A stretch of 64,000 nucleotides of DNA. It comes from Accumulibacter sp036625275 (lineage in GTDB: Bacteria; Pseudomonadota; Gammaproteobacteria; Burkholderiales; Rhodocyclaceae). The translations under genes and the position numbers were made by a program. The stretch is taken from assembly GCF_036625275.1 (NCBI RefSeq), contig NZ_JAZKUD010000001.1, forward strand, positions 210,289 to 274,288. The letters run 5' to 3'. Of this stretch, positions 52,854 through 61,802 are shown in pieces (the stretch's first letter is position 1; each line of letters opens with the position of its first letter). The notes under the pieces were generated by a model. It worked only from the letters and a program-made list of their open reading frames with translations. It was not told where the DNA came from and did not search any database.

Positions 52854-54524
52854 ATGATCACCGCGAGCCGCACCATTCTTGGCCTCTATCATGGCTACAA
52901 CGCCAATGCGTGCGTTCTCGTCGACGGGCAGCCGGTGGTGGTGGTCGAGAAGGAACGACACGCACGGGTCAGGCATGCCCATGGCCCGTCTCCCGAATGC
53001 GTGCAGGACAGTCTGCGCCGGGCCGGCCTGGGCATCGCCGACGTCGATTGCGTCGCTTTCTGCGGGGCTTCCGACCTCGATACCGACTATGGCTATGACG
53101 TTCCCGTTCCGGCCGATGCGCGGACACGCTTTCCCGCCAGACTCGGGACACGATTGCTGTCGTCCGAATGTTGCCGGGAAACCTCGCTCCGCGTTCTCGA
53201 CCGGGTGCTTCCCGCGGTGATCGTCGAACACCATGTCGCACACGGCGCCTGCGCGTTCTATACCTCGGGTTTCGAGCAGAGTCTGGTGCTGGCCTTCGAC
53301 GGGCTCGGCGATTTCGGCCGCTCCTGTCTGATCATGCGCGGCGAACGGACGCAACTGGACTGCCTCGAGTCGGTCCCTTTGCGCATCGGGCTGGCGTTCA
53401 GGAAGGCCGGCACGCACCTGTATCGACTGCACGGCGGCAAGGGTTTCGATGCCGCCGGCAAGCTGATGGCACTCGCCGCTTTCGGCGAGCCGCGCTATCT
53501 GGCCGCCGCCCGCCTGTTCATCGACCACGTCGATCGATCGACGGGCGCGCGCGATTGGCTCCTCCCCGAAATGGGCAACCTTCGCCCAGGTGCGTTGAGC
53601 GATCTCGACAGCCAGCAGGCGCGGGATTTCGCTGCCTCGCTGCAAGCAGTTGCCAGTGCGGCAACGCTCGCACTCCTCAGGCGCTACGTACGCCCGGGCG
53701 ATCATCTCTGTCTGGCCGGAGGGTGCGCGCTGAATGTGATCATCAACCGGGATCTCCTGCGCGAGTTGCCGCTGGCCGCACTGTACATTCCTCCCTGCCC
53801 GCACGATGGCGGTCTTGGGCTGGGCGCCGGGCTCTACTTGCGCAGCCACATCGAGGGCCGGCAGAGCAAGATCGACGGGCTGGACCCGTTTCTGGGACTG
53901 ACCGACCTTGATGCCGTGTGTCGCAGCGAACTGCCGCTGGTGGCGAACGACGGTCTCCCCGCCATGACCATCGCCGACCTCGGGAGCGAACGTCAGGTCG
54001 AGGCAGCGGTGCGCCTGCTGGCGCAGGGTGAAGTCATCGGCTGGTGTCACGGTCGTTCGGAACTGGGTCCGCGCGCACTCGGCAACCGCAGCTTTCTGGC
54101 CGACCCCGCGCGCGACTGGATGTGTGCTCACCTCAACAAACGCGTCAAGCACCGCGAGTCGTTTCGCCCTTATGGCCTGTCGCTGCGGGAAGAGAACGTG
54201 ACGCGCGTCTTTGAGACGGCGCTATGCTCGCCCTACATGATGATCGCAGGCACCCTGCGCGAGCACTGGCGCAACGCCCTTCCCGCCGTCGTTCATGTCG
54301 ACGGAAGCACGCGTGTGCATACGGTGTCGCGCCGTGCCAATCCCCTTTTCTGGAACCTTCTGGCTGTATTCGAGGCGGCGACCGGTGTTCCGGGCCTGCT
54401 CAACACTTCGTACAACCTGCCTGGCGAACCCATTGCGGAAACCGTGACCGATTGCCTGCGGGTATTCTGCGATACATCGATCAGGCACCTGTTTGTCGGT
54501 GGGCAGCAACTGAGCAAGCACTGA
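52854..54524 (+). CDS. NodU/CmcH-type carbamoyltransferase
   Basis: A 556-residue carbamoyltransferase with the N-terminal Kae1-like ATPase fold and the C-terminal YrdC-like part. Key places: EHHVAHGACAFY (metal/nucleotide His, about 126-130), FDGLGDFGR, GRSELGPRALGNRS, KRVKHRESFRPYGLSL and LLNTSYNLPGEPI. Family members transfer a carbamoyl group from carbamoyl phosphate (through carbamoyl-AMP) to a hydroxyl of a sugar or small metabolite. Its stop (TGA) overlaps the next gene's ATG as TGATG, so the TIR-STAND protein is translated by coupling. Confidence 0.92.
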   Translation: MITASRTILGLYHGYNANACVLVDGQPVVVVEKERHARVRHAHGPSPECVQDSLRRAGLGIADVDCVAFCGASDLDTDYGYDVPVPADARTRFPARLGTRLLSSECCRETSLRVLDRVLPAVIVEHHVAHGACAFYTSGFEQSLVLAFDGLGDFGRSCLIMRGERTQLDCLESVPLRIGLAFRKAGTHLYRLHGGKGFDAAGKLMALAAFGEPRYLAAARLFIDHVDRSTGARDWLLPEMGNLRPGALSDLDSQQARDFAASLQAVASAATLALLRRYVRPGDHLCLAGGCALNVIINRDLLRELPLAALYIPPCPHDGGLGLGAGLYLRSHIEGRQSKIDGLDPFLGLTDLDAVCRSELPLVANDGLPAMTIADLGSERQVEAAVRLLAQGEVIGWCHGRSELGPRALGNRSFLADPARDWMCAHLNKRVKHRESFRPYGLSLREENVTRVFETALCSPYMMIAGTLREHWRNALPAVVHVDGSTRVHTVSRRANPLFWNLLAVFEAATGVPGLLNTSYNLPGEPIAETVTDCLRVFCDTSIRHLFVGGQQLSKH

Positions 54525-57358
54525 TGGCCGGCGAAAACACCCTTTTCATCAGTTACGCCCACCGCGACGAAATCTGGAAAGACGAACTGCTGGTTCAACT
54601 GCGTGCCCTCGGCCGTGCCGTTCCGCTGGACATCTGGGATGACCGCCGTATCAGGCAGGGCGAGGACTGGTATCGCGAAATCAGGAATGCCGTGGCGAAG
54701 GCGCGCTTCGCCATCTGCCTGATTACCGGGCATTTCCTCGGTTCTTCATTCTGCATGGATGAAGAAATCCCCGAGCTGCTGCGCCGACGTCAGGACGAGG
54801 GCCTGGAGCTGCTGCCGATCCTGATCGAAAACTGTCCGTGGGAAGCGCATCTGTGGCTGAAGCCCTTGCAAATGCTGCCGCGCGACGGCAAGACGGTCAA
54901 GGTGGACTTTCGGGACGAGCACGAAACCGTATTCAGCGCCGTCGCGAAGCGGATATACGAGGCGCTTCAGGGGCCGGCAGTGGCGCCGGCGAACGCGCCC
55001 GGATTGCCGACCATGCCGGCCGCCGCCGCCGCGCCAAACGACACTCAGCGTCTGCCGCCGGCCACCTCGCGCCTGCTCGGCCGTCACCATGAGCTGCTGG
55101 TTCTCATGGACGCACTGCACAATCCCGACGGTGGCGTCGTCGTTCTCCACGGCTGGGGGGGTGTCGGCAAAACGGGCCTGGTGCGCGCCTGGGTCGACGC
55201 GCTTCCACAGCATCCCGGAGCAAATACCAGGCCGGTGTTTGCCTGGTCCTTCGGCAATCAATCGGCCAGCGACCGTGAGACCTCGGCGGACAGCTTTGCG
55301 ATTGCCGCGTTGCGTTTTTTTGGCGATGGTTCACCGCTTCAGGGCTTGCCCTGGGAAAAGGGTGAGCGCCTGGCAGGGCTCGTTGCCGGCCGGCGCGGAA
55401 TCATCATTCTCGACGGTCTCGAACCCCTGCAATGCCGGGACGGGACACTGCGCGATCCGATCATCTTGAGCCTGCTGCGCCAATTCGCGTCTCGGTGCGG
55501 CGGGCTGTGTGTCGTGACCAGCCGCCTGGCGCTGGCCGATTTTGCCGAAGAGGACGACCGATCGGGTGTCAGGCACCAGAATGTGGAAGAGATTTCTCCT
55601 TCTGTCGGCCGTGCACTGCTACGCAGTCGGGGGGTCGAAGGCCGCGACCAGGATCTCGAAGAACTGGTCACGGCCTTCGGAGGCCAGGCCCTGGCGGTTG
55701 AGTTGCTGGCTTCCTGTCTTCACCGCAGCGGCCGGCCGGACATCCCCGCAAAGACAGCCTCGGTGGTCGGTGCCCAGAGCCAACACGCACGGCGTGTACT
55801 CGCATGGCTCGCACAACAGTTCGGCAATGGCGCCGAAGTGGGTTTTTTGCGCGTACTCGCCCTGTTCGACGGGCCCGTCGGCATGGATGAACTCGATACC
55901 CTGCTCGGGCCACCGGTGTTGTCCGGTGCGACCGAGTTCATGCAAGGTGCGCCGACGACGTTCCTGTTCCAGTTGATCCAGAAACTGCGCTCCGAGCGGC
56001 TGATCACGGTCAGTGATCACGACCCACTCACGCTGGACATGCACCCCATGGTTCGTGAGTACTTCGCCGACGATTGGGCGCGTACTGATCGGGCGGCTTT
56101 CCTTGCCGGACACCGGCGTCTGTATGAATACCATCGTGCCCGCGTGCCTGCCGAACCAGCGAGTGCCGACGACTTCGAACGGCTCTTCATTGCCGTTGGC
56201 CAAGGCCTTCAGAGCGGTCTGTACAAGGAGGCTTACGAATTGTACCGGCAGGCGGTCGCTCATCGGGGCTTCTCCCTGTTGCCCCCGGAGCATGGCCTGA
56301 TTGGACTGGAGCTGTCGGCCCTGGCCGGTTTTTTTACGAAGCGATGGTCAAGCCTGGTGGGCGAGCTGTCGTGCGTTGCCCGAGTGGATATTCTCCGTCG
56401 CGTCTCGGAGTGCCTGCAGGCGATGGGGCGCGTGGCCGAGGCCGAGGAACCGCTGCTGGAATGTCTGGCTTTCGCGCAGGACGGCGCCGAGGAGGACACT
56501 GCAGCGGACACCGCTCATCGCCTGAGTACCGTTTACCTTGTCCTCGGCGATCTGCCACGAGCGAGACACTATTCCAGGATCAGCGTCGCACATTTTGCGG
56601 GTCGGCGCCCGGATCGACGTATGGTGTATTCCCTGTGCCGACACGGAGACATTCTCCAGCTGATGGGCGAGAGGAGCGAAGCCGAAGCCACTCTCGAACG
56701 CGCTGAGCTGCTCAACGCGCAGATCGATCCGGATCATCCGGCGCTGCACGGTATCGAGAGTTTCTGGAAGTGTGATTTCCTCATCATGCAGGTCCAGGAG
56801 TCGCTCTTCGCGGCGGGGCATGACCGGCCGGACGTGGAGGGTCTGCTGGCGCGGCTGCAGGAAGTTCGCCGGCGCGCCATGCTTGCCGTTGCCAGCGATC
56901 TGGAAGACGCCTTTCTGGTCGCTCTCCACCATATCTGCATCGGGCGCGCCGCCATGCTCCGGGCATTGCTCGGCCGGCGCCACAGTCTGGCTGAGGCCGG
57001 CGAAGCGCTCGATCGCGGTGTCAACGACCTGCGTCAGTCGGGGCAGCAACACTGGTTGCCGCGCGGGTTGCTGGCGCGCGCCGCGTTCCGCCGCGAGTCG
57101 GGGCGACTCGCCGAGGCCGAAGCGGACATTCTCGAAGCGCGCAAAATTGCCGAGAAACGGCGCATGACCCCGATGCAGCTGCACATCGCCGATTGCCTGA
57201 TCGAGCACGCTCGCGTGGCCCTTGCCAGGGGCGACCTGGCCACCGCGGCTGACCGTTGTCGGGATGCCCGTCTCCTGGTGGATACGATGCGCTATCACAG
57301 TCGGGACAGCGCCCTGGCAGCCGTCGAAACCGGCCTGTCGTTGCCTCAACGGTCATGA
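54524..57358 (+). CDS. TIR-STAND-TPR signalling protein
   Basis: A 944-residue protein. Residues ~5-145 form a TIR domain (TLFISYAHRDEIWKDELL, LDIWDDRRIRQGEDWY, SSFCMDEEIPELL with the Glu expected in NADase-active TIRs). A STAND ATPase (NB-ARC-like) follows: GWGGVGKTG (Walker A, ~209), GIIILDGLEPLQ (Walker B), then a winged-helix-like part. The C-terminal ~350 residues are TPR-like repeats (e.g. LSTVYLVLGDLPRARHYS). Known relatives sense a trigger through the repeats and fire the TIR effector. Upstream in-frame reading belongs to the carbamoyltransferase gene and is excluded. Ends 5 bases inside the convergent gene. Confidence 0.9.
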   Translation: MAGENTLFISYAHRDEIWKDELLVQLRALGRAVPLDIWDDRRIRQGEDWYREIRNAVAKARFAICLITGHFLGSSFCMDEEIPELLRRRQDEGLELLPILIENCPWEAHLWLKPLQMLPRDGKTVKVDFRDEHETVFSAVAKRIYEALQGPAVAPANAPGLPTMPAAAAAPNDTQRLPPATSRLLGRHHELLVLMDALHNPDGGVVVLHGWGGVGKTGLVRAWVDALPQHPGANTRPVFAWSFGNQSASDRETSADSFAIAALRFFGDGSPLQGLPWEKGERLAGLVAGRRGIIILDGLEPLQCRDGTLRDPIILSLLRQFASRCGGLCVVTSRLALADFAEEDDRSGVRHQNVEEISPSVGRALLRSRGVEGRDQDLEELVTAFGGQALAVELLASCLHRSGRPDIPAKTASVVGAQSQHARRVLAWLAQQFGNGAEVGFLRVLALFDGPVGMDELDTLLGPPVLSGATEFMQGAPTTFLFQLIQKLRSERLITVSDHDPLTLDMHPMVREYFADDWARTDRAAFLAGHRRLYEYHRARVPAEPASADDFERLFIAVGQGLQSGLYKEAYELYRQAVAHRGFSLLPPEHGLIGLELSALAGFFTKRWSSLVGELSCVARVDILRRVSECLQAMGRVAEAEEPLLECLAFAQDGAEEDTAADTAHRLSTVYLVLGDLPRARHYSRISVAHFAGRRPDRRMVYSLCRHGDILQLMGERSEAEATLERAELLNAQIDPDHPALHGIESFWKCDFLIMQVQESLFAAGHDRPDVEGLLARLQEVRRRAMLAVASDLEDAFLVALHHICIGRAAMLRALLGRRHSLAEAGEALDRGVNDLRQSGQQHWLPRGLLARAAFRRESGRLAEAEADILEARKIAEKRRMTPMQLHIADCLIEHARVALARGDLATAADRCRDARLLVDTMRYHSRDSALAAVETGLSLPQRS

Positions 57359-57649
57359 ATGACCGACAGGTTCTCGTCGTTTTGGCCGGGCCAGGTCTTC
57401 GCGCTCACTGGCGACTTTTTTGAGCGCTTCCTTGACTGCTTCCGGCATCATCGCGTAGGTCATCAGGCTGGAGCCGATGCACACCAGCCAGAAGAGCAGA
57501 AAGCCGGTCGAGTAGGTGGCGATCGCCGACCATTGCACCAGTTCCCCGAACAGGTATAACTGCGCCGGATCGATCATCGTGAAGAAGATCACCTCGGCGA
57601 TTCCCGCGGCGATGAACGCCGGCCACATTACCCAGATCACGTGTTTCAT
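57353..57649 (-). CDS. Small membrane protein
   Basis: A 98-residue protein with two membrane helices (about 4-25 and 40-65: FIAAGIAEVIFFTMI and TYSTGFLLFWLVCIG), then a charged cytoplasmic tail (KEALKKVASEREDLARPKRRE). No family recognised by me beyond small proteobacterial inner-membrane proteins. A family A repeat begins 12 bp upstream of its start codon. It overlaps the 3' end of the TIR gene tail-to-tail. Confidence 0.7.
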   Translation of the reverse strand: MKHVIWVMWPAFIAAGIAEVIFFTMIDPAQLYLFGELVQWSAIATYSTGFLLFWLVCIGSSLMTYAMMPEAVKEALKKVASEREDLARPKRREPVGHS

Positions 57650-57661
57650 GCTGTTATCTCC

Positions 57662-57788
57662 ATTAATGTGAAAGTCGCGTTAGCGACTCATGAATCTCCC
57701 CTCCCCACTTGCGGGGGAGGGGTCGGGGGAGAGGGAAACGGTCATGACTTTCATGATCGGGGGTGCCTGGAAAAGTCATGACCGTTAG
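57662..57788. repeat. Dispersed intergenic repeat, family A, copy 4
   Basis: A full-length, clean copy: TTAATGTGAAAGTCGCG, the GTCGC/GCGAC hairpin, the C-run/G-run hairpin and the terminal inverted repeat GGTCATGACTTTC / GAAAAGTCATGACC. Directly upstream (12 bp) of the small membrane protein start codon. Confidence 0.9.
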
Positions 57789-57840
57789 TGCGCTTGCAGG
57801 CCAGCGCCAATCGATTTCCCGACGCGGCAAGGGCTGGGCG

Positions 57841-58713
57841 TCAGGGCATCCTGCCTGGACTGGCCACGAACAACTGCGGATCGACCATCGCCCCGTTGAG
57901 GATCACGCTCCAGTGCAGATGTGGACCGGTGGCGCGACCGCTCATTCCGGACAGGCCGAGTCGTTGCCCCTTGCCGACCGTCTCCCCAGGCTGTACATCG
58001 ATGCGCTCGAGGTGGCAGTACATGCTGATCAGGCCGTTGCCGTGGTCGACAAACACGGTCTGGCCGTTGAAGAAATAATCACCGGTGGCGAGCACGATGC
58101 CATGCGCGCTGGATTTGACGACGCCGCCGCGCGGCGAGGCGATGTCGAAGCCCGCGTGCGGTGAACGCGCCTCGCCGTTGAAGAAGCGACGTACCCCGAA
58201 GCGGCCGGTGAGGCGGCCCGTCGCGGGCAGGACGAAGTCGGTGTCGGTATCGTCTGCATCGCGCCAATGGCGCTTGATGGCCTGGATGGCGGCGATTTCA
58301 CCTTCAACGCGCGCCAGATCGCCGACCGAGAGCTGTACCTTGCTGCTGTCCTTGAGCGTGATCCTTTGTTCCGGATAATCCTTGTGATCGACTCTGAACT
58401 GCACGTTACGCGATTTTCCCTGTTCAGTCGCCGTCTCCCTTTCCTCCACCCGCAGCGCGTATGTCCCTGGGGACGTGTCCAGCGCCAGGCCGACGACGCC
58501 GACCCATTGACCGGCGTCGGCAGCGACCAGCACCGGCTGTTCGCCGAGCCAGGCGCGTGGCGGTCTGGCGCCCGCCGCGATGGGTCCAAGCGAAACCACC
58601 GCCACGCCGCCGGGGACGCTGGCTGCTCTGGGCAAGGCGGCGTGCGTGAGCGAGGGCAACAGCAGGGGAAGCAAGCATCGCAAACACAGGGCGATACGCT
58701 GGCCAAGCGGCAT
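57841..58713 (-). CDS. M23 family metallopeptidase (LytM-type)
   Basis: A 290-residue exported protein. After a signal peptide (MPLGQRIALCLRCLLPLLLPS..) a beta-rich domain (about 30-150) precedes an M23 catalytic domain with GRFGVRRFFNG, HAGFDIASP (zinc His, Asp), GNGLISMYCHLERIDV and GPHLHWSVIL. It should cut peptidoglycan cross-bridges or serve as an activator of another hydrolase. The ATG at 58713 starts the signal peptide; upstream in-frame reading overlaps the next gene's end and is excluded. It lies 13 bp after the YpfJ-type gene. Confidence 0.9.
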   Translation of the reverse strand: MPLGQRIALCLRCLLPLLLPSLTHAALPRAASVPGGVAVVSLGPIAAGARPPRAWLGEQPVLVAADAGQWVGVVGLALDTSPGTYALRVEERETATEQGKSRNVQFRVDHKDYPEQRITLKDSSKVQLSVGDLARVEGEIAAIQAIKRHWRDADDTDTDFVLPATGRLTGRFGVRRFFNGEARSPHAGFDIASPRGGVVKSSAHGIVLATGDYFFNGQTVFVDHGNGLISMYCHLERIDVQPGETVGKGQRLGLSGMSGRATGPHLHWSVILNGAMVDPQLFVASPGRMP

Positions 58714-58726
58714 GGCATTCACCCCG

Positions 58727-59587
58727 CTACAGCGACGCAGCGCTGAAAGTGTCGCACTGGCGGACATCACCGCTCTCCATTCCCCGCCTGAACCAGCGCA
58801 CGCGTTGTTCGGAAGTGCCGTGGGTGAAGGATTCCGGGACAATCTGGCCCTGTGTCTGGCGTTGCAGGCGGTCGTCGCCGATCGCAGAGGCTGCGGTCAG
58901 CGCCTGCTCGGTCTCGCCCGGTTCAAGGATCTTCTGCATCCTGTCCGCGCGATGGCCCCAGACACCGGCAAAGCAGTCGGCCTGCAGTTCGAGTCGCACC
59001 GATAGCGCATTGGCGGCGGCCCGGTTGCCGCTTTTCTGCTGTGCCGCATGCACCTTGTCCGCAATGCCCAGCAGGTGCTGTACGTGATGACCGACTTCGT
59101 GGGCGATCACGTACGCCTGGGCGAACTCGCCGGGTGCGTGAAAGCGTTCCCTGAGATCACGGTAGAACGCCAGGTCGATGTAGACCTTCTGATCGGACGG
59201 GCAATAAAAGGGACCCATGGCAGATTTGCCCGTGCCGCATGCGGTCGGTGTGGCACCGGTGAACAGGACCAGTTTGGGTTCCTGGTAACGGCGGCCGGCC
59301 TCACGAAAGACCGTTTGCCAGGTCGTTTCGGTACTGCCGAGCACTTTGGCGACAAAGCTCGCCATTTCATCGTTGACCGGTGGCTTCGGTGCAGGGCGTG
59401 CTGCGGATGAAGTGGGGTGGCTGCTGTTCGAAACCAGTCCAAGGATCACCGACGGGTCGATGCCGAAAAAATAGCCGGCGGCGATGGCGACCAGCAGCGT
59501 CCCGATGCCGACGCTGCCGGCCCCGACGCCGCCGCCCCCGCGCCGATCCTCGACGTTCTGACTCTCGCTCTGATCATCCAGGCGCAT
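58727..59587 (-). CDS. Neutral zinc metallopeptidase (YpfJ family)
   Basis: A 286-residue protein with an acidic N-terminus (MRLDDQSESQNVEDRRG), one membrane helix (about 25-45) and the COG2321/YpfJ domain with AHEVGHHVQ (HExxH, residues 163-167) and LELQADCFAGVW as third-ligand region. Active site on the periplasmic side is likely. Substrate unknown. Upstream of and probably co-transcribed with the M23 gene (13-bp gap). Confidence 0.93.
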   Translation of the reverse strand: MRLDDQSESQNVEDRRGGGGVGAGSVGIGTLLVAIAAGYFFGIDPSVILGLVSNSSHPTSSAARPAPKPPVNDEMASFVAKVLGSTETTWQTVFREAGRRYQEPKLVLFTGATPTACGTGKSAMGPFYCPSDQKVYIDLAFYRDLRERFHAPGEFAQAYVIAHEVGHHVQHLLGIADKVHAAQQKSGNRAAANALSVRLELQADCFAGVWGHRADRMQKILEPGETEQALTAASAIGDDRLQRQTQGQIVPESFTHGTSEQRVRWFRRGMESGDVRQCDTFSAASL

Positions 59588-59743
59588 GGCTTATTCCCGA
59601 GACACGCATTGCAATGCTGCCGATGTTAACAGAACCTGGGCAAGATGACAGCACCGAAAGACACTCAAAATATCATGGTTGTATTTCCCGACGGGAAGGC
59701 CTAAAGTGGCTTCGCCAATGTCGGCAGCCACAAGGAGAAGCGT

Positions 59744-59875
59744 ATGGGGAAACTAACCACCGGCCTGTTGGCCGTGGCGCTGGCGCTATCGAGTGCACAT
59801 GCTGTCGCCTGCTCGGCTGAAAAAGCCAAGGATGGGCAAACCGAAATGAGCACTCCTGCCAAACCCAAGACCTGA
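59744..59875 (+). CDS. Small exported protein (43 residues)
   Basis: A 43-residue frame MGKLTTGLLAVALALSSAHA followed by VACSAEKAKDGQTEMS and a Lys-rich tail. The first 20 residues are a typical signal peptide; the Cys after AVA could be the mature start of a lipoprotein or a redox Cys. AAGGAGAAGCGT precedes the ATG, a strong ribosome site for a gene this short. A hairpin follows the stop codon. Function unknown. Confidence 0.65.
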   Translation: MGKLTTGLLAVALALSSAHAVACSAEKAKDGQTEMSTPAKPKT

Positions 59876-59892
59876 CTTGTCGGTGTAAGCAA

Positions 59893-59934
59893 CACGCGCG
59901 GCGCGTACCTCTGGTATCGCGCCGCGTTACGTTT
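59893..59934 (+). terminator. GC-rich hairpin after the 43-residue gene
   Basis: ACGCGCGGCGCGTACC and GGTATCGCGCCGCGTTACGT form a long stem with one bulge. The T run after it is short (GTTT), so termination strength is uncertain. Confidence 0.5.
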
Positions 59935-59974
59935 CAGCTCATTGTCGTCCGGTCACGGGCGAGGAATACTCAGC

Positions 59975-61165
59975 ATGGCTCAACTCGTTCTCCTGCCCGG
60001 CAAGGATCGCTCGCTTGCTCGTCGCCATCCCTGGATTTTTGCGGCCGCGGTCGAGAAGCTCAGCGGTCGCGCGCGACCGGGCGATACCGTCGATGTCGTC
60101 GCTGCCAATGGACGTCCGCTGGCAAAAGCGGCGTGGAGCCCCGAATCGAAAATCCGCGCCCGCGTGTGGACCTTCGACCCCGACGAGATCGTCGACGATG
60201 CTTTCTTCAAACGCCATATCCAGGCCGCCGTCGAACGCCGCTGGCTGACACCGGAATTGCGCGGGCAGGACGGTCTGCGGCTGGTCCATGGCGAGTCCGA
60301 TGGTTTGCCGGGCCTGATTGCCGACCGCTACGGCGACACCGTCGTACTGCAACTGACGGCGACCGGCCCCGAGAAATGGCGGCAGGCGATCATCCAGGCG
60401 CTGCAGCGTGCGACTGGCTGTGCGCGCATCTACGAGCGTTCGGATTCGCAGGTACGCCGCCTCGAAGGGTTGCCGCCGGTGACCGGCTGGGTGTTCGGTG
60501 CGGCGCCCGCAGAAAAACTCTGCATCGTCGAGAACGGCGTGCGCATGCAGGTCGACGTCGTTGCCGGCCACAAGACCGGTTTCTATCTCGACCAGCGTGA
60601 CAACCGCCTGCTGACGCGCACCCTGGCTGCTGACCGCACGACGCTCAATGGTTTCTGCTACACCGGTGGATTCTCGCTGCAGGCGCTTGCCGGCGGTGCC
60701 CGTAGCGTCCTTTCGATCGACTCGTCGGGGCCGGCGCTGGCGACGGCCATCGACAACCTGGCGCTCAACCCGCAACTCGACGCGAACCGGGCCGAGTGGC
60801 GCGAGGCCGACGTGTTCACCGAATTGCGCGCGCTGAAGAGCGCCGGGCAGCATTTCGACCTGATCATTCTCGACCCGCCCAAGTTCGCCCCGTCGGCGGC
60901 GCATGCCGAGCGCGCTGCACGCGCCTACCGGGACATCAATGCTTATGCCTTCCGTCTGCTCAATCGCGGCGGCCTGCTGATGAGCTACTCGTGTTCGGGG
61001 GGCATCAGCAGCGAGCACTTTCAGCGCATCATCACCGATGCCGCCGTCGATGCCGGCCGTGACGCGCGTATCCTGCGCCGCCTCGCCGCGCCGCCGGATC
61101 ATCCGGTGGCGCTGCATTTCAGCGAAGGGGAATATCTCAAGGGCCTGCTCTGCCAGGTCGATTGA
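59975..61165 (+). CDS. rlmI: 23S rRNA m5C methyltransferase RlmI-like
   Basis: A 396-residue protein: N-terminal PUA domain (LLPGKDRSLARRHPWIFAAAV), then an RlmI/RlmK-type methyltransferase core (GFYLDQRDNR, LNGFCYTGGFSLQALAGG, DLIILDPPKFAPS and LLMSYSCSGGISSEHF). RlmI methylates C1962 of 23S rRNA. The ATG at 59975 has GAGGAA about 10 bases upstream and gives the family's start (MAQLVLLPGKD); the earlier in-frame ATG at 59942 adds a non-homologous lead. Confidence 0.92.
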   Translation: MAQLVLLPGKDRSLARRHPWIFAAAVEKLSGRARPGDTVDVVAANGRPLAKAAWSPESKIRARVWTFDPDEIVDDAFFKRHIQAAVERRWLTPELRGQDGLRLVHGESDGLPGLIADRYGDTVVLQLTATGPEKWRQAIIQALQRATGCARIYERSDSQVRRLEGLPPVTGWVFGAAPAEKLCIVENGVRMQVDVVAGHKTGFYLDQRDNRLLTRTLAADRTTLNGFCYTGGFSLQALAGGARSVLSIDSSGPALATAIDNLALNPQLDANRAEWREADVFTELRALKSAGQHFDLIILDPPKFAPSAAHAERAARAYRDINAYAFRLLNRGGLLMSYSCSGGISSEHFQRIITDAAVDAGRDARILRRLAAPPDHPVALHFSEGEYLKGLLCQVD

Positions 61166-61175
61166 GCCCGGCGCG

Positions 61176-61802
61176 CTAGCTGCCCCCCCAGATCTGCCTG
61201 ACGCGCGCGTCGCGGCCGCAGCCCTGACGGTAATAGGCATAGCGGATCGGGTTTTTCCTGTAGTAGTCCTGGTGATACTCCTCGGCCAGGTAGAAGGCGG
61301 TGGCGGCGACGATCTCGGTCTCGATACGCGGCAGCTTGCCACTCGCGAGCAGGGCGTCACGGCTGCTTTCGGCGGCCTTGCGCTCGGCCTCGTTCTGCCA
61401 GTAGATGCCGCTGCGGTATTGCGTGCCGATGTCGCAGAACTGCCGGTTCCTGACGGTCGGATCGATGTGCCGCCAGAAATAGTCGAGGAGTTGTGGATAG
61501 CTGACCTTCTGGGGGTCATAGCTGACGCGGATGGCTTCGGTATGTCCGGTATTGCCTGCACTGACCTGTTCGTAGCTCGGGTTGACGGTCTGGCCACCGG
61601 TATAGCCGGACTCGGCGCCGAGCACGCCCGGCAGTTTCTCGAAATCCGCCTCGATGCACCAGAAGCAGCCGCCAGCAAAAATCGCTGTCCTGATCTCGGC
61701 GTTCTTGCCGGTCGGCGGGTCGGCGGCGCCGGCACCGCCGCCTGGTGTCAACAGTCCCAGTGCCAGCAGCCCCAGCGCTGCCATCAGCAGGCGCGCGCTC
61801 AT
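61176..61802 (-). CDS. msrA: Exported peptide-methionine (S)-S-oxide reductase
   Basis: A 208-residue MsrA with a signal peptide (MSARLLMAALGLLALGLLTP..) and the catalytic GGCFWCIEADFEKLPG; unlike the cytoplasmic copy at 12 kb it has GCFWC. Other parts: GYTGG, HTEAIRVSYDP and EEYHQDYYRKNP. It repairs methionine in the periplasm. It overlaps its msrB partner by 4 bases, as the other pair does. A membrane redox donor (DsbD/MsrQ-type) is not seen nearby. Confidence 0.92.
   Translation of the reverse strand: MSARLLMAALGLLALGLLTPGGGAGAADPPTGKNAEIRTAIFAGGCFWCIEADFEKLPGVLGAESGYTGGQTVNPSYEQVSAGNTGHTEAIRVSYDPQKVSYPQLLDYFWRHIDPTVRNRQFCDIGTQYRSGIYWQNEAERKAAESSRDALLASGKLPRIETEIVAATAFYLAEEYHQDYYRKNPIRYAYYRQGCGRDARVRQIWGGS

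Noticed and set aside
54224..54523. N-terminal extension of the TIR-STAND protein
   Set aside because: It is the carbamoyltransferase's code read in another frame; the TIR domain starts immediately after the ATG at 54524.
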